Source of the DNA: Boletus sp. NGJ
Taxonomy: Eukaryota; Basidiomycota; Agaricomycetes; Boletales; Boletaceae
NCBI GenBank assembly: GCA_019096195.1
Contig: JAGTXK010000031.1
Span: forward strand, 47,868-111,867
Direction: 5' to 3'
Length of the DNA: 64,000 nt
Shown here: in pieces, positions 10,686 through 23,428 of the stretch
How positions within the stretch are numbered: position 1 is the first letter of the stretch
How the letters are laid out: the number at the start of each line of letters is the position of its first letter
The notes under the pieces: model-generated
The model's database searches: none
The model's input: the letters and a program-made list of their open reading frames with translations, nothing else
Told to the model about the DNA's origin: nothing
Made by a program: the position numbers and the translations under genes

Positions 10686-11817
10686 GGCAGAGGGTTAAGG
10701 GAGGGGGGTAAAAATGAATATCAGCTTGTGGAGGTATCCAGTTATTTGTATTCAGTCCACACAGAGCCTGGAATATCCCAGATTCACCAACAATGGTGGA
10801 CACTTTTGGACAAGCCACCCATATTTGTCATAACATGACATCGGCTTAAGCAACTGGGTTACTATCAAACATCTCCAAACATTGTGATGCTCAGCAGGTT
10901 TCCCAATCTGCACAACACTGCTCCTGAAGGTGTGCATAGATGGCCTGCTGGTGGGCAGCATAGCATATGTGTCCTCAGTCATCATTTTTCTGACTGTGGA
11001 CTGCCTGCTCTTCCCATTGATGAGATTTGTGATCAAAGTAATTGATGGCCCATTCAAACTCAGTCATCAGCAGCTCTTCCTCCTCTTTCCACCTATTTAT
11101 TGTGGCCTTTGCATGTAACCAATGTACCCGGTAAACTGCAGATACTATAAGATCAGTAGGAAGATTCAGCCAGATGTGGAGCTTACATTCAGACATCCAG
11201 TCATTCATCTCAGTGTCTCTTGGTATATCCATTGACCAAAACCAGGCCAGCTTGTTTGAGTTCTGGTTGTGGGAATTGGGCTCAGTCACTGTAGTGCTAA
11301 CCTTAGGATCCTTGTCCTCCAGCACCTGATATCTAGCCATCATGTCATCATCAGCCGAAAGCTGTACCATGGCAGATCTGCATCTCTGATATATGGCAAC
11401 ATGCCAGCGGACAACTGCTTTCACAGAATTCACCTTTCCCCATACTCGAGTGGTCTTTGCATGACTCACAGCATGCTCAACTTCCATGTGGAACAACACC
11501 ACCTTGTCTGCCAACCCCAGCCATATCTCATGTAAGGCATCATTTGCTTGCCCAGCACGAAGTTTCAGCTCCTGTTGAATAAGGTGGCCAGCCCCTAGTG
11601 TCATACATTTATCCAGACCCAAGTTAGATGGTAATGGCAGCTTTGCCTCATCGGGCCATTTATCACCGAGGTTGTCAGCTTCATCCCTGCCATTACTCTC
11701 CCCATCTGATATATCTGATGGCACTCTGTTGTCATCTTCATAGCAGATGAAGGTGGATGCTTCAGTGAAAAAGTGTGAAAGTTCAGTCACCAACTGATCA
11801 GCTCAGCGAGCAAGCAC

Positions 11818-12795
11818 TGTTACGCTGGGTAACAATGTGATACATTCCCGTATAATCCCCTGTTGGATTATAGGACTAGCAGGACTTGAGGGAAATATCT
11901 ACCTCCAGAGGCCCAAGGTTTCCTCTGACTGGGGACCAACTGCTAGCTTTACGTAGAGTCCTCTCGTTACCTCTACAACCAATGGCGGAGTCTTGTATTT
12001 ACCACGGTGGTGTGATCCTTCGTGAAGGATGGGCAGACCAGATGCGGAGGCCAGAGACAGTTGCCTTCCGTCAGCTAGTTCTCTGGGCTTACTCAGCCTA
12101 GTGCCGGTGGCAGAGTCCCAGGCTTGCTGGGTCAGTGGCAGAGTCCTGACTGATGATGACCAACCTCTGTTGGTCATTGGAGTTGCTGAAGCTTTAGAAG
12201 CCTGTAACAGCAACGACGGTGCACAAGTGCGAAGTGATGAGAAGGATGATCACAAGTGTGAGGGCAATCACCTCCAGAGCATGGAAGGATGGCTTCTGAG
12301 GTGAAGTGGAACCTCAGCAGGAGAAGCAGTAGATTACACAGGAAGGAGTATAGATCTAGGTTAGAGTTACATGAAGGGCCTGCATCTCCATTTATAGGCC
12401 TTACCCTTCTAGAGCAGGCTCCGTAACGAATATAGTAATCATTAGTTGCAGATGAAAGATTACTATAAATGGATCAAGGCATGAGTTAAAATGGGAAGGT
12501 AGGAATACTAGGCTATGCACAAGAGAGCACAGCCAAGGAGGCAATGTCTATGATCAGGTCAAGAAGGAAGAAGGCATATATCAGATGAAATAAGGGAGGC
12601 AATGTCCATATCAAATGGGTAGGTTCCTGAAAAGGGAGTTATGAATAACTTCCTAGAAAGGAGGTTCCAAATGGGGCAATGCCTGAGTTGGTGTCATGGG
12701 GGAATCCCTGGTCCGAGTTGAAGAATAGGTCGTCCCATAGTCCTATGGGAGGTGAAGGAAGGGGAAAAGATGTACCCCCTTCGATAACCATAACA
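11818..12795 (+). repeat. Solo LTR family B (978 bp)
   Basis: TGTTACGCTGGG at the start, CCATAACA at the end, and a perfect 5-bp target duplication AGCAC (11813-11817 and 12796-12800). The insertion splits the C-terminal half of the KDZ-1 transposase gene. No internal retroelement sequence remains, so this is a recombination product. Confidence 0.93.
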
Positions 12796-13497
12796 AGCAC
12801 CAACTGTTGAAGATCTGTAGCTCTTGATTCCGTCCGCCTCATGTCTTTTCAAAGTGAGAGCTGAGCCTCCTCAAGTTTTAGTCCCTTGGATAGCCATGTT
12901 GCTGCTCCATGGTGCATGCCAGGTGTCTTTGCAACAGCCTCAAGCATTTCAATTTCTACAGCCTTTATGGTGGGTGCTATACTTGTGGAAATATCAATAA
13001 GAGTTCCCTGTGAGTGCATCTCCTCTTCCAACATACCTTTATCTAGCCATACCTCAAATATATCCATTGCCAATGGATCACTGAGTTGTCTCTGCATCGC
13101 CATCTGCTCCTGGCTCAGCCACTATTGTCTTTAAGTGCCTGGAATACCTACATTGAGGTCGTTGAATGTCTTCTGGGCTGATGCCAAGGATTTCCGAGTG
13201 GCCTTCAGCTTTCTGGCCAGACTTCCAGCTGGCAAAGATGAGTATAGGAAGCTTCCATCAATGAATACATCAATGTAGGAACATACACATTCAGATCATT
13301 TTGATGAAATTGGAATCATTTATCTGGAAATCAAGCAGCTCCTGCTGATAGAGGGAGGACATTCCTCACATAGATCCCGACATGATGTTCAAATTAGACC
13401 ACAATGTCTTGATAATCTTGCCATTGACCCTTCCCACCCCAGGAATAAACAAGAGGGCATACCGAGCAAAACATGAGGACTGATGGCTGTTACACTG

Positions 13498-14310
13498 TGT
13501 AACAAGTAACATGTTCCCAAGTAATCAACCTGTTTGATTACTGGACTAGCTGGACTTGAAGTGAGAATTCCTTCCAAGACCCTACTTCCTTGGACTGGGA
13601 ACCAACGGCTAGCTTTAATGTAGAGCCTCCCTTGGGGTTGGAGCCTGTCTGTACGACTGATGGCAAAGTCTCAGACTTTGAGGATGGTGGCACAGTCCGG
13701 TGCAGGTGCAGACCTATCCTATACTGGGGTCAGTGGCGGAGTCCTGGATTTACTATGCTGCCAGTGGTGGAGTCCTGGGCTTAGGTGAACAGACCTCTGT
13801 CTGTGTTGGTGTTGCTGTTGGCTAGAGGCATGAGTGAATGGTGGCAAGGCCACACAAGTGTGAAGTGATGAGAAGGATGATCACAAGCACTATGGTGATC
13901 ACTTCCAGAGTGGGCACAGGCTTCTAAAGTGAAGTGGAACTGGGGAGTTGGTAGATTACATGGGAAATTGTATAGATCTAGGTTGGGTTACATGAAGGGC
14001 AAACACCTGTATAAATAGGCCTTCCCCATTCAGGGCAGGCTTTGTAATATATATGGTAATACTGGAATATTACCATAAGAGATCATATCATCAGTCAAAT
14101 GGAGAGAGTGGAATACTGGGCTGTATGTGAGAGAACACAGCTGAGGAGGTAATGTCTATGATCAGATCAGCGGTGAAATGCATGTAATGGTGAAATAGAA
14201 TAGGCTGTGCCACAGCCATAGTGGTGCATCACTTAGAAAGGGAGTTTGGGGTGGGGTGATGCTTGTGTGGGTGTTGTGGGGGAATCCTGGGTAGTCAGAG
14301 GTGTCGAAGT
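13498..14310 (+). repeat. Truncated LTR family B copy
   Basis: Starts TGTTACACTGTG at 13498 and follows the LTR B consensus until about 14300, where the last 100-odd bp are missing. The sequence then continues straight into transposase coding sequence (GAAGATATTCTGG). The left edge corresponds to position 58775 of KDZ-3 and the right edge to 59826, so the LTR end and about 1.05 kb of the transposase gene were lost together. Confidence 0.82.
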
Positions 14311-15239
14311 TGAAGATATTCTGGATCTGATCCAGAGCATGTGCAGTAATTAATGGTCATGAAATGGATACCGGTCACATCAACCATAGTCAGATAATCC
14401 AACCTGTTCAGCAGTCGAAGATGGGGTGGAATATCTTCCTGGTCAATGTCTTCCCATGCCTCATCATCTAAGGGTACAGGGCCTCCATAATCACTTCAAC
14501 ATTCATGGTCACCACTGGGACAAGGGCCCTCATCATGTCCAAGATAGAGCTCAAAGCCAGTCTGCAGTAGCATTGTTGAAACATTGTCAACCAGGAAAAT
14601 GATTTCCATAACACATCAAGATCAGAGATGAATCTTTGAAGAATGTGCCAGTCCATTGCTGGATGTGGTGAAAAGGATGTCTCTGATGCTGATTCTGGCA
14701 GCACCTGATATGATACAGGGGTTGACTGAAACAGTCTGAACACCGATAGATGCCATCCCAGCGGCATATGCCACACTCTCGGGGATCAAATGGAGCTTCC
14801 ATGTCTAACAAAGCTTGCAAAAATTCTTGTTTGTGAGCAATCCATTCCTGGAGATAATCATTTGACATCTATGGCCATATAGATTAGCATATTCGCCAAA
14901 ATAATGGATGGTTACATTTTTCAGAGGTAATTGGATTGGCTGTATCTCATCAAATTCTACATTAGCTGCACTTTGCCTGCGCCAGATATCACCAGACTAA
15001 TAACTCCAAATGTGCCAAAGAACATATATGTCAGTACTGAAGGTAAACTGAGAACCACATGGCCCAGGCTTGCTCGGGGTAGATTAAACTGATTGTGATG
15101 GAGTCATGCAAATTGCATCCTTGATAGCATCCAATCTGACAAGACTCATCTTGGGCCCTCTTATTGTATTTTTTGTAATCCATGTGGTATGAGTAATTCT
15201 TGCAGGATTAATCTTTCATTTGGAGGGATTCTTCAGCAT

Positions 15240-16051
15240 TCTTAGATGGATGGAAGGCTGGTGGTACAGTAGTATCCAAACATAGATACAGCTCACTTAG
15301 CAAGGTGAGCCATAACATACATCAGTCACACCTCTATTCACCCACATGGTTTTTCAGACACTGTAGTGTTATCTTGCTAGTTCAAGCCAAGCCCATGGAT
15401 GTCAGATCTCTGACCCTGCATCCGCAGCATTACTATGATTAAGTAACCTTGGCTGCCCCATTTGCAAAGGCACAATGTAACATTATTATTTGACCAATCA
15501 ACCTCTGGCCATTTCAAAGCTGCAATTGGAGGACAGGAGGGAGAAATAGAGTAATCAACCCCAGAATGGGGTTGGTCACTGCAGGGAGGCTACCTCCCCC
15601 TCACCTAGTTTTTCTAATCTGGGCATGTTGGATAGACTGTATTATGATCCAAGGGCTTCAGCTATATGGGGCCTGAAGTCATTGCCTTCCCTTATGTAGT
15701 GATGATAGGCAGAACTCAAAATGGAATATGCACAGACACCCCCGCCATCATTGCATGTTGCTTTGGAACTCCATCTGACACCAACTACATATAGAAACGA
15801 GTTGAGTCAGCTTACCCAGCATTGCCAGCATTATATGACCAAGTTGATTACTCGGTAGCCTGGCATTACATCCTATATGTAAGGCCATCTGTCACTTCAG
15901 GGCACTAGGTCAACATATATGCATTTGTTTCTTTTCTCAGGGGTTTTCTCATTTTGGTGTAACCTTGGCTACTCAGCACATATGACAGTTGTAAACCTAA
16001 TATCGGATGAAAGGTGAAGGGTCATACTGTACTCTGAGTCAACCCTCTGCT
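15240..16051. promoter_or_regulatory. Divergent promoter region between KDZ transposase and orfW (KDZ-1)
   Basis: Non-coding stretch between two divergent start codons. It shares blocks with the equivalent region of KDZ-3: GTAACCTTGGCTACTC (15959-15974 here, 61207-61222 there), a related copy GTAACCTTGGCTGCC at 15443, and a variant block GACCAAGTTGATTACTCGG at 15838. No TATA box was assigned. The repeated motif could be a control element for both genes; this is inference from position and conservation. Confidence 0.5.
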
Positions 16052-18756
16052 ATGTCTAACTGCTCACAGGTTTGCGCTGAGACTGAGTATCAAGAAACCA
16101 TCTATAATGTTTCAGAAGATGAGATAGAGAAAGAGGAACCCCAACCTAAGGATGTCTCTGCCAAAAATGAGGCAGGGCCATCTTGCATTGAACTACAGCA
16201 TGAAGGCATCAGCATATCTGATACTGTGCTATCCATTCTCCAAGAAGGATGGCCTTCATGGAAGGCAGCAAGAGGTAAGAAATGACAAACAATCCAGAGG
16301 GCTCTGGTTAGCTGAATATGGTGTCTCAGGGAAAATCTGGCCTTGGAGCATGCTGTGTGGGACTGTAAACTTCAGATGAGAAAGATTTACCATGCCTTGA
16401 AGAATTGATTCCAAACTTCAGAAAGTCATACTGGAAATGAATGCACAAACAGGGACAGATAGGAAAGAAGAAGGATGGCATCACCATTGGTGTAACATGA
16501 ACAGCTCAGTCTGTGATCTGGGAGCAGCGCAAAGATGAAATCAAGAGGACCATAGAGGAATGGTTCAGTGCCTGGCCAGGATCCTTGGCCATGTTTCAGC
16601 ATTACCAGGCCATGCTGGCAGAGGTGATGAAAAGTCGCTCTCCCAGTGAGATGGAGGATGCCGAGTCAACTGCCATGGCATGGACTTTATGAGGTGCCTT
16701 GACTGAGGCAAAGGCACGGTAAGTGTTTTTTAGCTCATAATATTGAAGATGCTGCAGGTTGTACAGGTTTGCAACCTGGGGTGTAGCTTCTGTGATGAAG
16801 CAGTTCACCCAGGAAATGTGGAAGAGGGAAGGGATCCAGATGGCCATACTCACTGGATTCAAGGATGAGAAAGGTGAAATATTCTCCACCCCATAGGTTA
16901 ACTCTAGCCATTTTAGTTCTGCCAGCCATCTGATGGCGAAAAGCTTTGACTTCAACTCAGCCATTGAAGATGGTCCAGCCTTCAAGGGCCTGAACTCCAT
17001 TCAGGGGGAGTGGGATTGATATCTTGGCCAATGTTTTGATCCAGCAAAGAATACAGGGGAGGGCAAAGATGAAGGTGAGGATACAACCCCGGGGAAAGCC
17101 AAAAAGCAAAGGAAGCCCAGGCAGAAACGTGGTGATAATGTAGTGAATATGGTAATCTGGTCAAATGGAACCATCTGGATCCTAGATTTCACTGGCTGTA
17201 GCTGAGCCAATATGTAGAACATTGTCAGGGGCTTTTTCACTTCACACTACCACAAGTCCTCTTCATATCTGACCTTCATGCCAAGATTCAAAGCATTTAG
17301 GCTTGATTTGCAAAAACCCAAAGGTTTCAGCAATTCCAGATGATTTTTTCTTTCCAGATGATCCAAGCCATATGAACACAAGTGATACAAGGCGCTTTCT
17401 TGAATTCATTCACAAGCAACAACGAAATGTTCCAGATGATATCTTCTCATTCCAATCCCAGCTGGATGGGTTGAATCAGCTGCAGAACCCAGCAGAGAGT
17501 GGGGATGAAGATCCAGCCGAGGTAAAGCAACTGCAGAGATCCCAGAATGCAAAGCCAAGACCAGCAGATCAGCCTCAGGCTCAGGACCAGGGACAGGTTG
17601 ATGGTGGTGGCAATCAATTGGATTCTCAGGAGGAACATGGCGTGTGGTCTAACTCTGTGATCAGAAATGGAAAGTGCAGGGAGATATGGAGTCCATCTGT
17701 TCTATATACCAATTGGTCCAACAGTGAAAATGATGTTGGTGAGTTACCTTTGAAGTCTGTTGCATTTAAGATGGGGTCACAGAAACAAGATATGCGGTTA
17801 CCCATGCATTCTGCCCATTCAACTCATGTTACACAATGGAAGGAATGACAGCAAGGCATCCCTGCATGGAAGTTGGTGGTGACAGAATAGTCCAGAGTGA
17901 TGAAGAGCACTGACTGAGACCGATCAAGGTTGGACCTCCAAAAGATGGTAGGCTCCAATATCTCAGTCACATTCCACTATTGATTATTGGTGTCTCTGTG
18001 TGCAGCTATGAAGCAGTCGAGGATAACTCCAAGATCGGAGAAGGACTTATTGCAGCCCCCTCAACAACTGTTCAAGGTTGGACCACCAAGAAAAGGTGGG
18101 CAACATGCTTTTAAATAACAGTTTTCATCTGGGACATCATTGGAGAATTGACATTAAACATTGTCAAATCAGGAACCCAGGAGATCACAGGGCCAACAAA
18201 TGTCCAAGAGACTCAATTCAGGAATGTTCCAGGTGTAGGGAGGTCTGATCGGGAGACTCAGGTCAAAGACACCATCGCACATCAGCTAATTACCAAGGTG
18301 CATGCATTGGCTGCTCATTTCATAGGATAGCCAAAAGGTCATGCTGAAGCAGTTGAATTAGTGGCTGAGATACCAATAGTTTGAAACAATCCTCACCTGA
18401 AGCCCACAATGAAGAGACTGGCCCCAGTCAATGATGGCAGCGATGGTAGGTTTCCGGATTTCTCCTTCAATAGGCCAGGGGTATTTATAACAAATCTAGC
18501 ATTGGCATCCCATCCCAAAAAATTGAAATCGGCAATGAAAATGCCAAAGACTCATCCCAAGGTTGGTATGGCTGACATCAATGGTGGTGCAAAACCAAGG
18601 AATCCAAAGCCGAGATCCCATGCTCGCACTCTGGGAATATCTGTTGAAATGCACACCGAACCTGATAGTACGGTTGCAAACCTGCCATCTGAATCCCATC
18701 TAATTCATCAATTTGCACAAAGGTACAACACTGCATCGATCTGGGCAGGCACGTAA
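16052..18756 (+). pseudogene. orfW of KDZ-1 (WKAARGKK family, function unknown)
   Basis: The start was chosen at ATG 16052 because MS[ND] with the following EY/DY and acidic stretch is shared with KDZ-2 and KDZ-3. Conserved blocks: LQEGWPSWKAARGKK (about 16237-16284); GKKKDGITIG, IWEQRKDEIKR, MFQHYQAMLAEVMK (16460-16640); SFDFNSAIEDG, GEWDWYLGQCF-like, KQRKPRQKRGDN, GTIWILDFTG (16950-17205); DFFFPDDPSHMN and RRFLEFIHKQQ (17340-17420); then a low-complexity basic tail to PRSHARTLG. Related proteins without known function are common in basidiomycetes. A splice donor used in KDZ-3 is mutated here (ATGAG for GTGAG at 16376), and a Trp codon became TGA near 16495. No enzymatic motif was seen. Confidence 0.6.
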
Positions 18757-19095
18757 GGCTCCACTTCCCGGGATGCTGAATAGTCCACACCCAGTCCTCT
18801 GCTGAAAAGGAGATGAGCCAGTTTACAGAATACCTCTTCATTCATACTCTCATTGTGAATGTAGGTTAGTCTGAATCTGGTAAAGTCCTTTTCACATGCA
18901 TATAATACACCATGGCATAGAATAATTGCAGGATGTAAACTAAGTAAAGTCCGAGCCAGTCCCCCTCTCACCTGCTGTCCTGCCTGCCTGGTCCTTGGCC
19001 TTACTTTCTGTTTTGATGGCCACTTTAGACTTACCCAAATATTCTGCATCTTGGATGCTGGCTATTGGTGGTAGCAGGGACGATGGAGGCCAGAG

Positions 19096-20949
19096 TTATG
19101 GCAGTTGACGGTTGAAAAATCCTGTCCCTGTTTGAAAGAGAGGTAGAGGGCCCCAACCCAAGTCTGGGACAGTGCTCAGGCTGCTACCCCAAGATACCGT
19201 AGTGGCTGGTTGATTGTGTGGCAGCAAAACTCGCTGTGGCAAGGGAGTGATCAAATAAGGCACCAAGGATTCTGTAGAGAAAGTGATGGGCAGCAAGTTA
19301 GGACAAAAGATGTCCTGGGTGGCTACCAGGGGAGTGAGGGATGGCATACATTCTGCAGAAGACAGTGTGTGGGGGAAGGGTGAGCCAGGGATAACTGGCT
19401 CAGCAATACATGGGATGAATGCCGCAGTGGGCAGCTCTGAGACTTTCTCCTTAGAACCAGCCTGTGGGGGAAATTGTTCAAATGGGTAGTGCATTCACAT
19501 ACATAGGTGACGAACCATCTTGCCCCTGATTCTGCCAGCCTCATCACAAAGCTTGGCCATGATGTGACTAAACGTTGCCAGACTATCTGCCATAGAATTG
19601 ACCTGGTCCTCAAGCTGCACGTGATTGACTAGAAGCTGCTTGTGGCTGTCCCAAAGTTCCTGGTATGCCTTCAACAGCTTGCCATAGTTAGGAGTGTTTG
19701 GTGTCTCCAGTGCAGTTGATTGTGTGGCTGCTTTCATGAATGGCATCTCTGGTGCAGTTGATTTTGTGGCTGCTTTGGTGAATGGCATCGACTTGGCCAC
19801 CCTTGGTATCACCATGGCCTCGAGAACTATGGAGTAGGTGAATGAATCTGGCAACAATTAAATGCAGAGATTGAACTTATCCTGGACTGGTTTTGAACAC
19901 TTGATCTTCTTTGTCAGCAGGCCAATTTTCAAGTTGGCCACTGGCTCACCTTGTAAAAACTCTGTGGTTTCAAGGATGGGGATGGTATTGCTGTGGGAAA
20001 CAGCTGGGGGAGTGGGACATGCAGGGGAAGCTGGTTAGAATGTTGACCATGGTTGCTGGCTGTGTGATTGACTATGTCCCCACCATTTTTGTGTTGGATC
20101 AGGCAACAGCGATAGGTGAATGTGGGACTGGGACCATTGATGCTTTCTGGCAAGAGAACATTGAACCTTGCATTGGTGGCATTCCAGATAGGTGTGTCTG
20201 GGATTCAGAGTGCAGGTAATACCCCAGTGGTTGCAGGCATCATATGTCTCCATGGTGTTCCCCAATCCTAGGATGTCCACTGCAGGTGATGGCAGGTGAG
20301 ATCTTCCTGCAGAGCGTCCCCTTGACCAGCCACTGGTCGAAGCTTGTGAGACACCACTGTGGTGTCTTGTTTGTCCCTGCAGCTGAACCTCGATATCTGT
20401 GGGATCAATCTCCCAAGCCTTACCATTCCTGACCCCAGATGTCTTTGGCCCCAGCTGAGGGACCTCTGTGTTGCTCTTTTCATCAACTGGCTTTCGGCCT
20501 ATCTCTTCACCCTGGGCTTTGTCAGGAATTTTGGAGGCAGAGACATTTGCTGAGAACCTGGCCACAGCATTCCCAGCATCGACTTGGCCAACCTTGAGCC
20601 ATGGGTGGTCAGGTTGGCTGGTAATATTGTGGGTCAGGATCTTGTGCCAGTCTGGCCAACAGCCATTTGCATAGGCCAGAAGCTCAATGTTGCAGGCGAC
20701 AGCCAGGAGAGGAATGCTTTCGGCCAAACTTGTGCACGCCTGAATCATTTTCTAAAACACGCTTTATTGCCTGGCCAGTTGCATAGAATTACAATCATGT
20801 ACCAGATGCCCTTTAATCTTGGTGATGGCCTGGTGCCATGCATCTCTCTGTGTGGCACCTCGTTCAGTTGTTCTGAGTACCTTGACCTTCAGAATGTTGC
20901 AAATGGCTGCTGTAGTGTCATCAATGATGGATTGAATAGCATTGGGCAT
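19096..20949 (-). pseudogene. orfZ of KDZ-1 (zinc cluster plus coiled coil)
   Basis: Start at 20949 (MPNAIQS), matched by MSSSMQC in KDZ-2. Then AWHQAITKIKGHL, an intron, SIPLLAVACNIELLAYANG and WPDWHKILTHNITSQPDHPW. A Cys-rich block near 20090-20180 (CNHWGITC, then ECHQCKVQCSL) resembles the basidiomycete zinc-cluster pattern; the first Cys of KDZ-2 is Tyr here. Around 19500-19800 is a heptad-rich segment (NYGKLLKAYQELWDSHK, VQLEDQVNSM) typical of a coiled coil. Likely a nuclear DNA-binding or scaffold protein. Transcribed away from orfP with about 330 bp between, and convergent with orfW. Confidence 0.6.
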
Positions 20950-21282
20950 AATGGATTGAAATGAGAGAAAGAATTGAAAATGCAGAAATGGGGCACGGGA
21001 AGCTTTAGTATGAAAATGCTGACCAGAACGTTCTGCAGATTCACTCTCCACCATTATTCTTTGGCAATTACAGCTGATTGCATTATTGTCCATGTTGTCC
21101 ACCATAGCCAGTAAATGCACACTCCACCAGTAACCACAAGATCTCCACATCTAATTTAAAGTTCTTTGCCCAACCTTCCCCAGCATTCTGTCTTTTCTCT
21201 TTTTCAGCACCAATCTGCCATGCAAAAGCAAGTTCGATTCTGGATCCCAGGTAGATGTGACTATGCTTGGTCTAGGGAATAA
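20950..21282. promoter_or_regulatory. Divergent promoter region between orfZ and orfP (KDZ-1)
   Basis: About 330 bp separate the two divergent genes. A spliced upstream exon of orfP could lie here, as the first orfP frame at 21283 begins close by. No box was identified with confidence. Confidence 0.35.
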
Positions 21283-22481
21283 TTGATGATTTGTCCCAAA
21301 CAGATAGATCCTCAGTCACAAGTGAAGAAACATTGGCCTTGGTTTTTACTAAGTCTGACTCCGTCAGTATGCGATTGGCCTGGGATTGCTTTGATAATTC
21401 ACATTATTTTATATCTGGATATAATTAACCCACTGGAGCATTGGCGCATTCCAACCCCACCTCCATTTCATCATTACCGACCTTCTTCAATGGCTACCAA
21501 CATCAACGATTTCACCGGCATACAGGTACCAACCCCACCCCTCTTCACATCTGAGGATTCCACATCAATGCCAGGCTTTCAACTCTAGGATTTGTCTGGA
21601 ATCCACTTTCCCACCCCTCCACCCTTTCAACCAAATGATGACACATAGTCTTTGTGTATTCTGACCCCTCCTTCATTCATCCCAATGGCCGAAGGCCGAG
21701 TCTTTGGTGCACAAGAACACATGTCAACCCCATCCCTCATCACATCAAGGCATTTAACACCAATGCAAGGAATTCACCCCCAACATTCTTCAGATACTAA
21801 CTTCCCAACACCTCTATCATTTCATCCAACAGACAACTTTGGGTTGCCATATATACCCATGCCTCCTCCATTCACCCCTAAGGGCCATGGCCATGTCCTT
21901 GCCATGGTTTCACTAGAGGCCATAAAGGCAAAGCGCCCCCAGCAACCGGCAACCCCCCGAATGCAGAGCAGTCCATTGATTCCGAAAAATCAACTAGCCA
22001 AAGAACAACATAATCCATCAGTTCTACTCGGTCATGAGGCGAGACAGAGGATGTGGGCTCAGGCCATGGAGATTATTGCATGTACAGTAAGAGTAAGCAA
22101 AATGTACATTTCACCTTTGAAGCCTACATTTATGCATGCGTCTACATGCAACAGGTGCAAGTAATGACTCAGAGTGCAATCAGCTGGCCAGAGAGGGGGT
22201 GAAAATCCAGGGAATTCCAGATTTCAGTGAGTGCACCGAAGCCCTCTTTGATAACAGCAAACTCTGAAGATATTTGCAGTGTTTGCAAACACTGCCACCA
22301 TTGATGCCATGGTGCAAGGGTTGACAGCCATTTAGCTTCATCCAATTGAACATCTGCTGGTGCATATAGCCATGGAAATGGCCATGGAGTCATTTATTCA
22401 TGCTTTATGGTGTAGGATGGAACTGTACCAGACTCAAGTCAGGCTGTTGGACATGTTGGAATACATTTAGAATCAGCATGT
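21283..22481 (+). pseudogene. orfP of KDZ-1 (PTPPPF-repeat protein)
   Basis: From about 21445 the protein repeats a short motif: IPTPPPF, VPTPPLF, FPTPPPF, ILTPPSF, FPTPLSF and IPMPPPF, spaced roughly 20-45 residues, with stops at 21588 and 21646. Then come SLEAIKAKRPQQP and an ESNDSECNQLAREG-type block ending KIQGIPDF, an intron, and a helical C-terminus with VFANTATIDAMVQG, AMEMAMESF and LLDMLEYI to 22481. KDZ-2 carries the same order of blocks (IPTPPPF repeats, DQLVRDGINIAGIPDF, VFANTAMVNGM, EMLEYV). Regular short proline motifs suggest linear docking sites in a disordered region; no known family was recognised. The start codon is uncertain. Confidence 0.6.
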
Positions 22482-22599
22482 GTAACTGTATATAGTGCAT
22501 AAATCATAAGTAGAAGGAGGTTTCCCACCCAAGGTGGACATACTGAATATGCAAAGCTGAGTTGGTGTGCAAGACCACCCCATATACAGCAAGGTCAGA

Positions 22600-23428
22600 G
22601 ATACTAATTCTTCCCAGTGCCCCCATATCGATCAGCTGTAGGTTAAAAGCCCCTGCCTGATCCCCCCATATCCATCAGTGATCAGCCACTCCCACCATGC
22701 TCAGTCCTCCATATTCATCAATGTCAGGAATACTTACCCTGCTTGGTCCCCCTGTATCCATCAATGTTAGGAATACCTACCCTGCTTGGTCCCCCTGTAT
22801 CTATTGGTAATCACCCACTCCCACCCTGTTTGGTCCCCCCATACATGTTGATGTCAAGAATACCTACCCTGCTTGGTCCCCCCATATCCTTTGGGTGTCA
22901 GCCAGCCCTACCCTGCTCGGTGCCCCATATTCATCAGTACTCAGTCACTCCCACCCTGCTCAGTCCCCCCATATCAATTAATGTTAGGGATATCTATCCT
23001 GCTCGGTCCCCCTGTATTCTTTGGGTGTTGGTCAGCCCTACCCTACTCAGTCCCACCATATCATTCAGGTGTCAGTCACTCCCACCCTGCTTGGTCTCCC
23101 TGTATATATTGGCATTCAGCCACTCCCACCCTGCTCAGTCCCCCCACATACATCAATGTCAGGAATATCTACCCTTCCCAGTGCCCCCATATCCATCATG
23201 CATTCAGCCCCACCCACCCTGCTCAGGGCCCTTCCATTTCTATCCACACCTCATTTATTCACCATGTCCAGGCCCTTCTGTATTCTATGCATGCTCATCT
23301 CAGCCGGGCCCAACCATGTCTCATGAGCCTCATATATCTCAGGCCCACCACAGGATCATCCATACATATTGGGCCTTTTGTAAGCAGGCTCTTCATATGC
23401 TATGGGGGATTATAACTGCATTATGTGC
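22600..23428. repeat. KDZ-1 right subterminal array and terminal inverted repeat
   Basis: Inverted counterpart of 9238-10090. Units read CCACCCTGCTCAGTCCCCCC and CTACCCTGCTTGGTCCCCC with a 45-60 bp period, followed by CAGGCCCACCAC, GGGCCTTTTGTAAGCAGGCT and the end GCATTATGTGC at 23428. Confidence 0.85.

Larger units (their letters stand above)
10891..15239 (-). pseudogene. KDZ transposase of KDZ-1, interrupted and core-deleted
   Basis: N-terminus at 15239 (ATG kept, second residue Pro changed to Leu; TGA at the eighth codon) with KINPARITHTTW. Zinc region at 14587-14868: DMEAPFDPRECGICRWDG, RCSDC, RCC and HPFHHIQQW, matching the Cys/His cluster that precedes KDZ transposases. C-terminal part at 12849-13500 and 10891-11793: GQANDALHEIWL, WHVAIYQRCRSAM, LAWFWSMD, ending DWETC. 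LTR B copies interrupt it at 11818-12795 and 13498-14310. By alignment with KDZ-3 about 1.05 kb, holding the catalytic MDGNFK, YDINC and DGE motifs, is absent at the second insertion. The gene is dead as a transposase. Confidence 0.85.
9238..23428. mobile_element. KDZ-1: 14.2 kb KDZ DNA transposon with multigene cargo
   Basis: Ends were placed by aligning the two inverted termini and finding the same 8 bp, CCTGAAGA, immediately outside each (9230-9237 and 23429-23436). An 8-bp duplication is the known signature of KDZ (Kyakuja-Dileera-Zisupton) elements. Termini share AGCCTGCTT[G/A]CAAAAGGCC about 45 bp from the ends. Inside: terminal array, orfC (minus), KDZ transposase (minus), orfW (plus), orfZ (minus), orfP (plus), terminal array. 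Compared with KDZ-2, the TET gene and the 3' part of orfC are missing, and two LTR B copies have landed in the transposase gene. It cannot be autonomous. Confidence 0.88.
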
